Assembly (NCBI GenBank): GCA_038205805.1 | Contig: JBBRBO010000002.1 | Location: 1 to 64,000 of the forward strand | Length of the DNA stretch: 64,000 nucleotides | Direction: 5' to 3' | Source: JBBSBY01 sp038205805 | GTDB lineage: Bacteria > Desulfobacterota > Desulfomonilia > Desulfomonilales > Desulfomonilaceae | Translations under genes and position numbers: made by a program | The notes under the pieces: generated by a model | Told to the model about the DNA's origin: nothing | Databases searched by the model: none | What the model saw: the letters and a program-made list of their open reading frames with translations, nothing else | Shown here: positions 26,169 through 34,374 of the stretch, piece by piece | How the letters are laid out: each line of letters opens with the position of its first letter | How positions within the stretch are numbered: position 1 is the stretch's first letter

Positions 26169-26600
26169 TTACTTTAGCCCCTTCTCAATCTTTTCGATTT
26201 CTTCATCAATATATTTCAGGTAGTCGTCGTTGGACGTCATCAAGGCGCTGAAATCCGCGTCAAGGTTCGTGGGTTTGATCTTACAAATCCAAGCTGCGCC
26301 GTACGGGTCTTCATTGATTTTTTCCGGTTCATCTTCCAAGTCGTGATTCACTTCTACGATAGCGCCGGACACAACTCCGTATATTCTTCCTACCCATTTA
26401 CCGGATTCGATGGAACCGTAAGGCTTCCCTTGGGTTACCTCGTCATCTTCTTCCGGTAGATCCACAAAGGTTATCTCGCCGGATTGTTTGGATATGAATT
26501 CCGATGCCCCGGTGACCACCAAACCATTCTCCACCTTTGCCCAGAAATGATTTTTCTCATAACGCAGATCGTTCGGGAACAGGTATCCCTTATATTCCAT
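26169..26600 (-). CDS. gcvH: GcvH-like lipoyl-carrier protein in an Hdr cluster
   Basis: A 143-residue lipoyl-domain protein. The lipoylation site is kept: K68 in SIESGKWVGRIYG, within the usual E-S-x-K hairpin, followed by SGAIVEVN and the C-terminal GAAWICKIKP typical of H proteins. In the glycine cleavage system H protein carries the aminomethyl group, but no gcvT, gcvP or lpd gene is near. It closes the metV-hdr operon, so it may instead carry a one-carbon or sulfur intermediate, or electrons, for the Hdr-like complex. In sulfur oxidisers a lipoyl protein (LbpA) works with an sHdr complex; the analogy is inferred. Confidence 0.85.
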   Translation of the reverse strand: MEYKGYLFPNDLRYEKNHFWAKVENGLVVTGASEFISKQSGEITFVDLPEEDDEVTQGKPYGSIESGKWVGRIYGVVSGAIVEVNHDLEDEPEKINEDPYGAAWICKIKPTNLDADFSALMTSNDDYLKYIDEEIEKIEKGLK

Positions 26601-26705
26601 TTCAACCTCCTACAAATGAGCTTTCTCAAACAGCTCAAACAAAACGGGGCTTGACCCGGTAGAGCGTCGGCAAAACCGCTGAGGACGGTTAGCGGCTTCC
26701 GGAAC

Positions 26706-27581
26706 TCAGCCTTCCACAATCTTGAGGAGTTCAGAGGGTTTGGCGCGATTCAACTTAAATCCCAGCGACTGAGAGGATAGACCCAACGCCAACCCAAGGA
26801 TCTGTGGATAGTACACCACCGGTGTCTTTAAGTCCATATTGATACTTCTGCCTATTTGCTTCTGTCTGCCTTCGTACATCACATTACAAAAAGGACAAAC
26901 CACTACCAGGGCGTGCGCGCCGCTGTTTTGAACATCCTTGAGTTTACCGGCGGCCATGAGATTGGCCGTGGATTCCGAGGCGCCGAGAACTCCACCCCCG
27001 CAGCAATCCTTGAGAGAGGGATAATCCACCGCCTCAGCTCCGGTGGCTCGAATGAGCTGCGACATAGTGTGCGGATCATCCGGTAAGTCAAAGCCGTGGG
27101 TCAGCTCCGAAGGCTTGAGGTAATGGCAGCCGTAGTGCGGCGCCAAGCGCACACCGGTCAGAGGCTTGCTGACAGCCTCTCGAATCGCTCCTTCTCCCAC
27201 GTTCTCCCAAAGGATGCGCATGAAGTGGCTGACCTTCACCGGCCCGTTGTAAACGAGCCCTACGGTGGATAAGCGTTCATTGACGCGGCTATGGAGTTCA
27301 GGTTCATGATCGAGCGTGTGGGCCGCTTCTGAAAGCATTCCTGCGCACGCATTGCATAGAGCGCACAAAGGCAGCTCTTCCTTTTCGGCTAAGGCGAGAC
27401 TGCGAGCCGCAATGACAAGGGCGTCAAAGGAGGAGAGGGATTTCAGAGGATAGCCGCAGCATCCGAAGCCATCTAGGTCGAGAAAGGTGATACCCAGGCG
27501 CTCCGCAACAAGCCGAGCCGAAACTTCATAATTAAGGTTCCGAACGGGAACCGTGCACCCAAGGAAAAGTAGCGCTTCCAT
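26706..27581 (-). CDS. hdrB: Heterodisulfide reductase subunit B-like protein
   Basis: A 291-residue protein with two CCG domains, each with the cysteine pattern that holds the non-cubane [4Fe-4S] clusters of HdrB: first LGCTVPVRN, then FGCCGYP and CALCNAC; second HYGCHYL, then DCCGGG and CPFCN. Both sets look complete. In methanogens this is the site of heterodisulfide reduction; in bacteria the partner substrate is often unknown. ATG 27581 is chosen, 10 nt after hdrC; the frame runs upstream to 27698 but lies inside hdrC. Confidence 0.9.
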   Translation of the reverse strand: MEALLFLGCTVPVRNLNYEVSARLVAERLGITFLDLDGFGCCGYPLKSLSSFDALVIAARSLALAEKEELPLCALCNACAGMLSEAAHTLDHEPELHSRVNERLSTVGLVYNGPVKVSHFMRILWENVGEGAIREAVSKPLTGVRLAPHYGCHYLKPSELTHGFDLPDDPHTMSQLIRATGAEAVDYPSLKDCCGGGVLGASESTANLMAAGKLKDVQNSGAHALVVVCPFCNVMYEGRQKQIGRSINMDLKTPVVYYPQILGLALGLSSQSLGFKLNRAKPSELLKIVEG

Positions 27582-27591
27582 GCCGTGTCTT

Positions 27592-28071
27592 TCACTCCTC
27601 CGTGGTGGGGAGAAGTTTGTCGAAGTCGTCGGGTTGCTCGATGATGCGCGGCAATCCCAGTTTTTCACGTTTTTCGTTTTCAAAGTCCGTGACTTCATAA
27701 AGCCTGCCGTGATTCTTTAGGATCGCTTTGGTTATCGAGAGCCCTTGGGGTGTGTGGCCCGCTCGACATGCTAAATTCTTGATCGCAATAATCACATCTG
27801 TGAATTTGACCTCCTGAGGACAAACTTCGTGGCAGGCGTAACACGAGGAACAAAACCAGATATACTCGTCTTTCAGGACATCGTCTTTCATCCCTAGGAG
27901 GGTTTTGCGTATGATTTTTCGTGGATCGTAATGTTCGTTCACGCCGGCCACCGGACACACAGCCGTGCAGGAACGGCACGTATAGCAGGCCTGTATGCCG
28001 GCCCCGCCCATCTCCTGAGACACCTCAGTTTTAAAGGAGGGGTCCAGTTCATTTAGGTTAATCGGATCCAT
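27592..28071 (-). CDS. hdrC: Heterodisulfide reductase subunit C-like ferredoxin
   Basis: A 159-residue electron-transfer subunit with two [4Fe-4S] motifs, CYTCRSCTAVCPV and CSSCYACHEVCPQ, in the middle of the protein, and helical flanks, as in soluble HdrC. It should pass electrons from the HdrA/MvhD-like subunits to HdrB. ATG 28071 has GGGGAG 8 nt upstream and overlaps the preceding gene by 14 nt, so the subunits are probably made together. Confidence 0.9.
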   Translation of the reverse strand: MDPINLNELDPSFKTEVSQEMGGAGIQACYTCRSCTAVCPVAGVNEHYDPRKIIRKTLLGMKDDVLKDEYIWFCSSCYACHEVCPQEVKFTDVIIAIKNLACRAGHTPQGLSITKAILKNHGRLYEVTDFENEKREKLGLPRIIEQPDDFDKLLPTTEE

Positions 28072-29617
28072 GGGCATTCTCCCCAATATGACGAGTTAGT
28101 TCCTGGACCGCCTCGATTAAAGGCTCGGCGTTATTCGATGAAAGCCTAACCATGCGCACGAGACGGGCGTCCATGCCTATGTCCTTTAAACTTTCCATGG
28201 TTGCTGCGGCCTTGTTCCCGGCGAAGGTCGTGCCATAAATGGAGGCGCAGTTACCGTCAAAACAGCCGGCTACCAGGACCCCCAAAGCTCCCGCCATGAA
28301 CGCGTCTAAGATGTGGCGTTCGTCCACGGCCCCCGCGCAGGGGACCACCACAGGCCCCACGGTCTCCGGAAGCTGTGATAAAGCGCTGACGTAGGCTTGC
28401 GCTGCGGATCGTGAGCATAGGAAAACAACGATCTTGGAGGCTGATTCCGTCCTCGTTAACGTGGATCGTATTTGCTCTCCAATATCATACTCGTCCGGGA
28501 TTTGACGAAAGGAAATCGCGTTTTGAGGACACACGGTCAGGCACACACCACACCGGAAGCAGGAACCCGCATGCACTTCGGGGGGGGAACCCAAACCTAT
28601 CGCGCCGTGTGGACAGGTGCGCATACACGTGAGACACGCTGCGCACTTAACGGGATCTATCACGGCGGGACCCGGATAACCGGGAATATCGACCCGTGAC
28701 CGCAGGAATGTGGGCGCCGCTTCAATGTCCGAGGCGATAAGATCGTTTTCATAGACGCCTCGAGCCGGACCGATGGCGTAAATACCCGCCTTGGGAGTCA
28801 ACATGCCGGCAAATCGAGGTGAATACGGCTGAATGAAGGGCTGGAAGCGGTGAGATGAAGGGATAAGCCTTGCAACTGCCGCCAAATCCGGTGGTGAATA
28901 TTCTTCATCCACCACCAGCAGGTCGGGCGTCAGCTCCATAGGCGATCCCAAAACAGCGTCGTTGAAGTGAATCTTGACCACCCCTGCAGAGGACTCGAAG
29001 GTAGGCAGGTCATCGGAAAATTTAAAGAAAACCGCGCCTCGTTCACGTGCCCCGCGATACCGAGATTCGAGATTGGCGCCGGCCACGTGTAAGTCCCGTG
29101 AGAAAACGAAGATGACGGGTCTGTCGCTTTGCTGAAGACGCTCAATGCCGCGAAGTATTCCGTCAAAAGCCGCAGGCCGTGAACTTCCTCTCAAGCCGCA
29201 CAAAAAGGCGACATGAAAGCGATCCTTTGACTGAAGCGCATCGTTGAGACCGTCACGTTTCAAGAACTCAGAGAGAGACACCACCTGTGATGATGGCTCC
29301 AGGCCGTAAGCTTTGAATCGCGCCTCGACGCGCGCCGGTTGAGCGCACACGATATGCGTGAAATGTTCCGTTACGAGCCCGTTCGCAGTGGCGATCTCGG
29401 CGGTGTAGTCATGGACAAAGCCGGTCACATCCGTCAGGAGCCCGTCCGGAATCGTTTCCATGCTCGAGTTCGAATTACTGCCCAGCAGTACCACGCTCAG
29501 GCCGCTGTCCGCCAGTTTTTCCGCGAGGCGCGCTCCTGTCGCATCGCCGCCCAAGACCAGGATACGTGAAGGAGGCTCCTGCAATCCGGTGATAACGGCT
29601 TCGGTTTCCCTGGTCAT
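28058..29617 (-). CDS. HdrA/QmoB-like protein with C-terminal MvhD domain
   Basis: A 519-residue protein. The N-terminal 320 residues are a degenerate HdrA/QmoB-type nucleotide-binding part (GGDATGARLAEKLA). Two ferredoxin clusters follow, CAACLTCMRTCP and CFRCGVCLTVCP. The last 135 residues are an MvhD (hydrogenase delta) domain with VPCAG and GCFDGNC. MvhD normally binds a [2Fe-2S] cluster with a Cys-x-x-Cys at its start; here only one cysteine stands there (FLCSRSA), so the cluster may be altered. Together with the previous gene this looks like QmoA plus QmoB, but joined to HdrCB rather than the membrane subunit QmoC. Confidence 0.85.
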   Translation of the reverse strand: MTRETEAVITGLQEPPSRILVLGGDATGARLAEKLADSGLSVVLLGSNSNSSMETIPDGLLTDVTGFVHDYTAEIATANGLVTEHFTHIVCAQPARVEARFKAYGLEPSSQVVSLSEFLKRDGLNDALQSKDRFHVAFLCGLRGSSRPAAFDGILRGIERLQQSDRPVIFVFSRDLHVAGANLESRYRGARERGAVFFKFSDDLPTFESSAGVVKIHFNDAVLGSPMELTPDLLVVDEEYSPPDLAAVARLIPSSHRFQPFIQPYSPRFAGMLTPKAGIYAIGPARGVYENDLIASDIEAAPTFLRSRVDIPGYPGPAVIDPVKCAACLTCMRTCPHGAIGLGSPPEVHAGSCFRCGVCLTVCPQNAISFRQIPDEYDIGEQIRSTLTRTESASKIVVFLCSRSAAQAYVSALSQLPETVGPVVVPCAGAVDERHILDAFMAGALGVLVAGCFDGNCASIYGTTFAGNKAAATMESLKDIGMDARLVRMVRLSSNNAEPLIEAVQELTRHIGENAHGSD

Positions 29618-30831
29618 GAGCGGGTTTCCTCCGATGCGAGATAATCAGCCACTCTGCCGACGCAGCGCAAGGCATGGGATACGCTGTCATTAATGGATCT
29701 TGGACCCTGTGCCGTCCCTGCTACGAAAACTCCCGGTAGGTTGGTGCAGACGCCTTCATCATTAGGCCCTAAGAAGCCGTTTGCGTTTGTGTGCACGCCG
29801 AATATCTCGCTGAGGCGCCGTGTGGAATGTCCGGGAGACATTCCTACGCTGAGAATGACTTTGTCGAAAGCTGCGGAAACGGGTTTTCCGTCTTGGGAAC
29901 TGTACACTATTACCGGACGACCATCTTGTCCCTCCGTGATGGAGCCCGGACGGGCGCGAATAAACTCAAACAGCCGAGACATCTCCGTGGAAGTCAGTGT
30001 GGCGGCGCGTTCCATAGATTGGAGATCCATATAAAAGATGGTGACTTTCGTTCCGTGTTTGGCGGCAAGGACATTCGCCATGCGCAACGCATACGCGCAG
30101 CATGCTCGTGAGCAGTAGTTTCGTCCCAATCGCTTGTCGCGACTGCCGACACATTGCACAAATGCGACTGTGGAGCCCGCAGGGGCCGACCACTCATTTG
30201 TGCGAAGCGCCGGCTCCATTTCCTCAGCAGTGTGAACACCGCGAACCGAACCATAGCCCCAGGCGGGTCTTTCCGAGGGATCGAAGGTCTCAAAGCCGGT
30301 TGCCAACACAACAGCGTCAACCCGGCTCTCCAGTTGCTGTGTCTCGGGATGGAAAAGCGCCTGATTTTCGGGATGAGTGTCCAAGCAGATCCTGCAGGAT
30401 TCATCTTGGAAATAGAGGCAGTGTTCTCGGTTGAGGTAGAAGCCGTTCTTGTATGATACTAAGGCATTTTGCACAGGACATAAGTCAGCCAGGTGGACGC
30501 CGTCCGGCATCGGCGCAGCGTCACGACTGGTCATGCAGACCGAATAGTGTCGGGACTCCCGTTTTGCGGACGTAACCGAGGTGTTCAGCAACAGATGGAT
30601 GAGTGAGCTTTCGTAGATCCGCTCCATGACATCTTCCGCAAGGCAGACTCCGCAGGTTTTGCACGTCTCCACTGCTTTGCACGAAAAACGAGCCAAATGA
30701 CCGCCCCAAACGGGAGATTGGTCGATGAGAGTGGTTTCGACGCCAAGCCTTGACAGTTCCCATGCGCTTGTGAGACCGGCAATGCCACCGCCCACTACAA
30801 GGACCTTTTTGCCTACAATTGTTTCACTCAT
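29614..30831 (-). CDS. hdrA: HdrA/QmoA-like flavoprotein
   Basis: A 405-residue FAD protein, short compared with methanogen HdrA (about 650) and close to QmoA in size. The FAD-binding VLVVGGGIAGLTSAWEL is at the N-terminus. SCKAVETCKTCGVC supplies cysteines for an iron-sulfur site, and QCVGSRDKRLGRNYCSRACC is the HdrA-type cysteine motif. Its stop overlaps the next start as ATGA. The start is ATG 30831; an upstream TTG at 30843 is less likely. It should bifurcate or relay electrons among ferredoxin, NAD(P)H and the HdrCB subunits. Confidence 0.88.
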   Translation of the reverse strand: MSETIVGKKVLVVGGGIAGLTSAWELSRLGVETTLIDQSPVWGGHLARFSCKAVETCKTCGVCLAEDVMERIYESSLIHLLLNTSVTSAKRESRHYSVCMTSRDAAPMPDGVHLADLCPVQNALVSYKNGFYLNREHCLYFQDESCRICLDTHPENQALFHPETQQLESRVDAVVLATGFETFDPSERPAWGYGSVRGVHTAEEMEPALRTNEWSAPAGSTVAFVQCVGSRDKRLGRNYCSRACCAYALRMANVLAAKHGTKVTIFYMDLQSMERAATLTSTEMSRLFEFIRARPGSITEGQDGRPVIVYSSQDGKPVSAAFDKVILSVGMSPGHSTRRLSEIFGVHTNANGFLGPNDEGVCTNLPGVFVAGTAQGPRSINDSVSHALRCVGRVADYLASEETRS

Positions 30832-30951
30832 GTATCTTATCAAACCTGTGCGGCGTTACGTAAAACCGGCCGTTGCACATCTCTGAGGAGAAAGCCCCGG
30901 CGGGTTGAGACTATGCGCATTTTTGCCGACGAACAACTCCGTGGTGACCGA

Positions 30952-31614
30952 TCACCGGGTATTATATTCCGGCCGTGTTATCTTGTTGGGGCGCGCTGAA
31001 CGCGCATGATTCATGGGTTCCACAATATTCGTAAGGATATCTAAACGGGATTGGCGATGCAGACGGGTGATGATTTGCACCCACGCGCAGTCTCGGTCGG
31101 CATCCACTTCGCATTTGCCGTTCTTGGGTCCTCCGCATGGGCCGTTCAAGAGACCCTTTGCGCACATGGTGACGGGGCAAATACCACCTGTAAGCCCAAG
31201 GTAACATTGATTGCAGGAGCTACAACGCTCAGTCCATACACCGGGCGCTTCCGTAACGCCTATAAAGCTCGTATTTAAGCCCGGTACTACCTTTATATCC
31301 GGATACGTTTCGGCTAGAAATTGCACCCCGGCGCCGCAAGCTAGTGAAATTAGGCAATCAGCGTTCCCGATTTCTTTACGAGCTGCGGCAAGAAACTCCC
31401 GATCACACTGCCGCTCAATGGTAAAAGATCTCACTGAAAATTCTGGATTCTCACGATGGGCGAGTCTGAGCTTCAGCGCAAGGAGGTCCGCCTCCCTCTC
31501 TCCCCCGGCTAAACACACGGCGACACAGGTTGCGCAGCCAACCACTACCGGTTGTTGCGCGCTGCGGGAGAGATTCATCACTTCCGCAAAAGACTTCGGT
31601 TCAGCTACGATCAC
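30952..31614 (-). CDS. metV: MetV-type zinc/iron-sulfur protein (methylene-THF reductase partner)
   Basis: A 220-residue protein of the MetV family, seen fused or linked to the methylenetetrahydrofolate reductase MetF in acetogens and sulfate reducers. GCATCVAVC near residue 26, then CSSCNQCYLGLTGGICPVTMC and LNGPCGGPKNGKCEV supply many cysteines for metal centres. GTG 31614 has TAGGAG 6 nt upstream. It heads the hdr operon, but metF itself is not in the cluster. It probably docks the Hdr-like complex to a methylene-THF reductase made elsewhere. Confidence 0.88.
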   Translation of the reverse strand: MIVAEPKSFAEVMNLSRSAQQPVVVGCATCVAVCLAGGEREADLLALKLRLAHRENPEFSVRSFTIERQCDREFLAAARKEIGNADCLISLACGAGVQFLAETYPDIKVVPGLNTSFIGVTEAPGVWTERCSSCNQCYLGLTGGICPVTMCAKGLLNGPCGGPKNGKCEVDADRDCAWVQIITRLHRQSRLDILTNIVEPMNHARSARPNKITRPEYNTR

Positions 31615-31966
31615 GATGAACTCCTAAGCGAATAAGCCCAAATGCGGCGCGGCCGGAAAACTCTGAACGATGGGCGCACCCGTGTTGATCGTCACAATCG
31701 GTAGAAACAGGAAAGCTGAGATATGAGACTTGAGTCAAGTAGATTTAATTCCGAACGGAGTTGAGCCGGCTATCGGCGAAGCTGAGTCGTTTGAGCCGCC
31801 ATGCCGATACAGACCTCTATACCGCTTAATATACTACTGAATTGTTTGTGACGCAATATGGAAAATGTTTCAGATCAGTCCAAGAGGAAGGCACAATGCA
31901 GTTTTGGAGGGGAAGGAGAGGTGCGGGGAGAACCCTTTGGTCCTCCTCGCTGAAGACTACGACGAA
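31615..31966. other. Leader stretch upstream of metV
   Basis: 352 bp between the 48-residue membrane miniprotein gene and metV. No riboswitch, terminator or gene could be recognised. The promoter of the hdr operon is probably here. Confidence 0.35.
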
Positions 31967-32113
31967 TTATAAGTCACAAGGAATGATCCCGGGAACACAC
32001 ATTCCTTTTTTCCACATCGCGTATTTTGCGATTCCCAGTGCGCCGAAGGCGCCCAAGAAAGCCAGAAATGTCATAATTAGCCCCTGTAGTGATAAAGCCG
32101 TTGTCGGATCCAT
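31967..32113 (-). CDS. 48-residue single-helix membrane protein
   Basis: A short frame with GAGGAGAT just before ATG 32113. The product starts MDPTTALSLQGL, has one hydrophobic helix (about residues 9-29, with GAFGALG) and ends with KKGMCVPGIIPCDL, which contains two cysteines. It is oriented like the metV-hdr operon but lies 350 bp upstream. Another membrane miniprotein is at 23031. Function unknown. Confidence 0.5.
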   Translation of the reverse strand: MDPTTALSLQGLIMTFLAFLGAFGALGIAKYAMWKKGMCVPGIIPCDL

Positions 32114-32323
32114 TGAGTATCTCCTCATCGTACTAATTGTAAGGTATGAAATTTATTAATTAAGCAACTACGACGCACGCTTTAACAAAAGAGCCGCTCC
32201 ATCCAGGCGAGCGTCGTGTTTAACGATTCTCCAAATTTCTCTGCTAATTTAGATGCCAAGATCTAAAAAAAGTTGCTAATCACGTAAATAAGCAGGAATA
32301 ATAGTATTTGCGAACAGTATCTC

Positions 32324-32651
32324 ATACCGATGTGCTTTCAAAAAAGTAAGATCGGCGGAGCTGTTTTTGCAAAGCAGGTTTTTCCAACCTCTTTCTAAGA
32401 CATTTGTGATAGTCGCCGAAAGCGGCATTTTCTCCTTGAGAAAAGCCGCTTTCGGCAATTGCGAAAGTTCTTGGAGAGGGGTTTGGGGCATAAGCGCTAA
32501 CTTTAAGTGGAAATCATTACGGATTTTGAATTACCGGCTTTAATGATATCAGGTAGTTACAACCCTTAAGTTAGCGCCTATGGGGGTTTGGGGAGAAACT
32601 TCTTTCAAGAAGGTTCTCCCCAATATTACTTCTTTGATTACGCATTGGTTT
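32324..32651 (+). repeat. Dispersed structured repeat, copy 4, carrying an inner element
   Basis: A forward copy from ATACCGATGTGC (32324) to GCATTGGTTT (about 32651). It shows a perfect 12 bp stem, GCCGAAAGCGGC with GCCGCTTTCGGC, and a second stem around TTCTTTCAAGAA. It is split by a 92 bp nested element at 32490-32581. It occupies most of the 740 bp before the WecA-type gene; no gene is seen there. Confidence 0.78.
32490..32581 (+). repeat. Nested 92 bp palindromic-ended element, copy 2
   Basis: Inverted ends ATAAGCGCTAACTTTAAG and CTTAAGTTAGCGCCTAT. Flanked on both sides by GGGGTTTGGGG, a clear 11 bp duplication of the host repeat. Its middle is nearly identical to the copy at 7330-7420. 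Confidence 0.75.
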
Positions 32652-32855
32652 CAGGTGTGTTGTTGGAAGTTCGGGTTTATCTTTGAAAAGGAACACGCTT
32701 GGTGGTAAATTGCTTTGAACGGATCGGGGCGCCTCCATATTTTGGGGTATTAAGTCTGTGTCCCTACGGCGGCGGAGGTGTTTGCCTGTGTCCCACCGAG
32801 TAGGTCAAGATCTTCGGCTGCACATCACTTTTGATTCAGTGGGGGTGGCGGAGAA

Positions 32856-34370
32856 ATGTATAATAGTCTTCCCTGCATGGTTGGGCTCATCCTCTTCGGA
32901 TATACGTGCGCGTCCATTCTTTTGCCATGTCTTGTGCGAACCGCAGTGCGTCATAATATAATGGCGTACCCCGGCGGACGCCGCGTCCATACGGCAGCTA
33001 CCCCACTCTTAGGCGGAGCGGCCATTTCGCTCCCGATCTTTCTCGTATTTGCCGCCTATTTCGCTCTGTCGTTTTCCGGCTCTCTTGGGGGTGACCTCCC
33101 TGATAACGCCCAGACGCTTTCGTTTTTCTTCGGCTCTGCCTGCATCTTTCTCGTTGGACTTGCCGATGACATCCAGAAACTCGGCTGGAAGCGAAAGCTA
33201 CTAGGGCAGCTTGCGGCTATAGCCATTCTCCTCGTGGGCGGCCACTCCATTCGCCATGTCACAGTCCCGTTACTCGGAGCGCTGGAGCTGGGGATCTCGG
33301 GACAACTTTTGTTTGCGCTTGTGGTGTTGGTCATAATCAACGCCATTAACCTCATAGACGGCTTGGACGGCTTAGCCGGAGGCATCTGTCTCTTTGCGGC
33401 TCTCACCAGTGGGATAATTGGAGCGGTGAAAGGGGATGTGTTCACCGCCGTCATCGCGTTTACATTGGTGGGCTGCCTGTTGGGTTTTCTCAGATACAAC
33501 TTCCCTCCAGCCGCAATATATATGGGGGACTCCGGCAGTTTATTTCTCGGGTTTGTACTTGGCGTCTTGGCTACAAGCAATGCGGCGTTGTTTCCAGGGC
33601 AAAGATCCGGGACCATGGGAATGGTGTTCGCCCCGTTTTTGCCCTTCGGTATAGCGTTACTGGATGTGTTTTTGTCTGTCGCTAGACGCTGGGTCACGGG
33701 AGGCAAAATCTTCTGGCCCGATGCGGATCACTTGCACCACAAGCTCATGGAGCGTTTTCGCCGGCCGCGTATCGTTGTGGGCATATTCTACATCTTCAGC
33801 GCGCTGCTTTCGCTCATTACGCTGTGCTTGGTTCTGGGGCCGGACAGCGCCGCTGTTCGTGTTTTCATCGGCGTGTCGTCGCTCGTTCTCTTAGCTGTTG
33901 TGGTTGCGCTCCTGAAGCTCTATCGGATCGAACACCTTACACGTACTTGGCAAAATCGCCCTTATTTCAAGTATGTTTGCACCTACTACTCTTTTATGAC
34001 CATGCGGCTTGAAAAGAGCGAGTCCATGCAGGAGACCTTGTCCCTTTTGGAGAGCGGCGTGCGAGATCTGGGCTTTGATGAAGTGAGTGTCTACCACTTC
34101 GATCGCGTCGTCGAGCAGTGGCGCCGCAAGCGATCAATACACCCGGAGGCTCCTCCTCGGCGGTTTGAACGGACATTTCCGGAGTATGATCTCCGGATTA
34201 CATGGGCTGCGCCTTCTCACAACAGTGTCACATACCAGAAGACGCTTGAAATCACGTGGTACAGATTTTTAAACGCGGTGGAAATTAAGCTCCGGGAAAT
34301 AAACCCCCCGGATGTGACCCCTGCGTCGGCAAAGCGTCGGGAAATTATCAAAGCCCCAGGCGCTGAGTAG
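32856..34370 (+). CDS. Undecaprenyl-phosphate sugar-1-phosphate transferase (WecA/MraY family)
   Basis: A 504-residue polytopic enzyme with about ten membrane helices in the first 350 residues. The family motifs are complete: GLADD (metal site), NAINLIDGLDGLAGG, YMGDSGSLFLG and the cytoplasmic HLHHKLM loop typical of WecA/TagO. It transfers a HexNAc-1-phosphate from UDP-sugar to the lipid carrier, starting a surface polysaccharide. A 150-residue soluble C-terminal extension is unusual; it resembles no domain I know. GGAG lies close before the ATG. The NeuD-type acyltransferase gene converges on it. Confidence 0.9.
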   Translation: MYNSLPCMVGLILFGYTCASILLPCLVRTAVRHNIMAYPGGRRVHTAATPLLGGAAISLPIFLVFAAYFALSFSGSLGGDLPDNAQTLSFFFGSACIFLVGLADDIQKLGWKRKLLGQLAAIAILLVGGHSIRHVTVPLLGALELGISGQLLFALVVLVIINAINLIDGLDGLAGGICLFAALTSGIIGAVKGDVFTAVIAFTLVGCLLGFLRYNFPPAAIYMGDSGSLFLGFVLGVLATSNAALFPGQRSGTMGMVFAPFLPFGIALLDVFLSVARRWVTGGKIFWPDADHLHHKLMERFRRPRIVVGIFYIFSALLSLITLCLVLGPDSAAVRVFIGVSSLVLLAVVVALLKLYRIEHLTRTWQNRPYFKYVCTYYSFMTMRLEKSESMQETLSLLESGVRDLGFDEVSVYHFDRVVEQWRRKRSIHPEAPPRRFERTFPEYDLRITWAAPSHNSVTYQKTLEITWYRFLNAVEIKLREINPPDVTPASAKRREIIKAPGAE

Positions 34371-34374
34371 GCGG

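Noticed and set aside
26169..26600. Assigning the lipoyl protein to a glycine cleavage operon
   Set aside because: No gcvT, gcvPA/PB or lipoamide dehydrogenase gene lies in the window; the context is the metV-hdr cluster.
31842..32159. Rightward 105-codon frame
   Set aside because: It lies opposite the 48-residue membrane miniprotein, which has a proper ribosome-binding site and a clean membrane helix.
33056..33706. 216-codon leftward frame opposite the WecA-type gene
   Set aside because: Antisense shadow of a membrane protein gene, rich in Pro and Asn as such shadows are.
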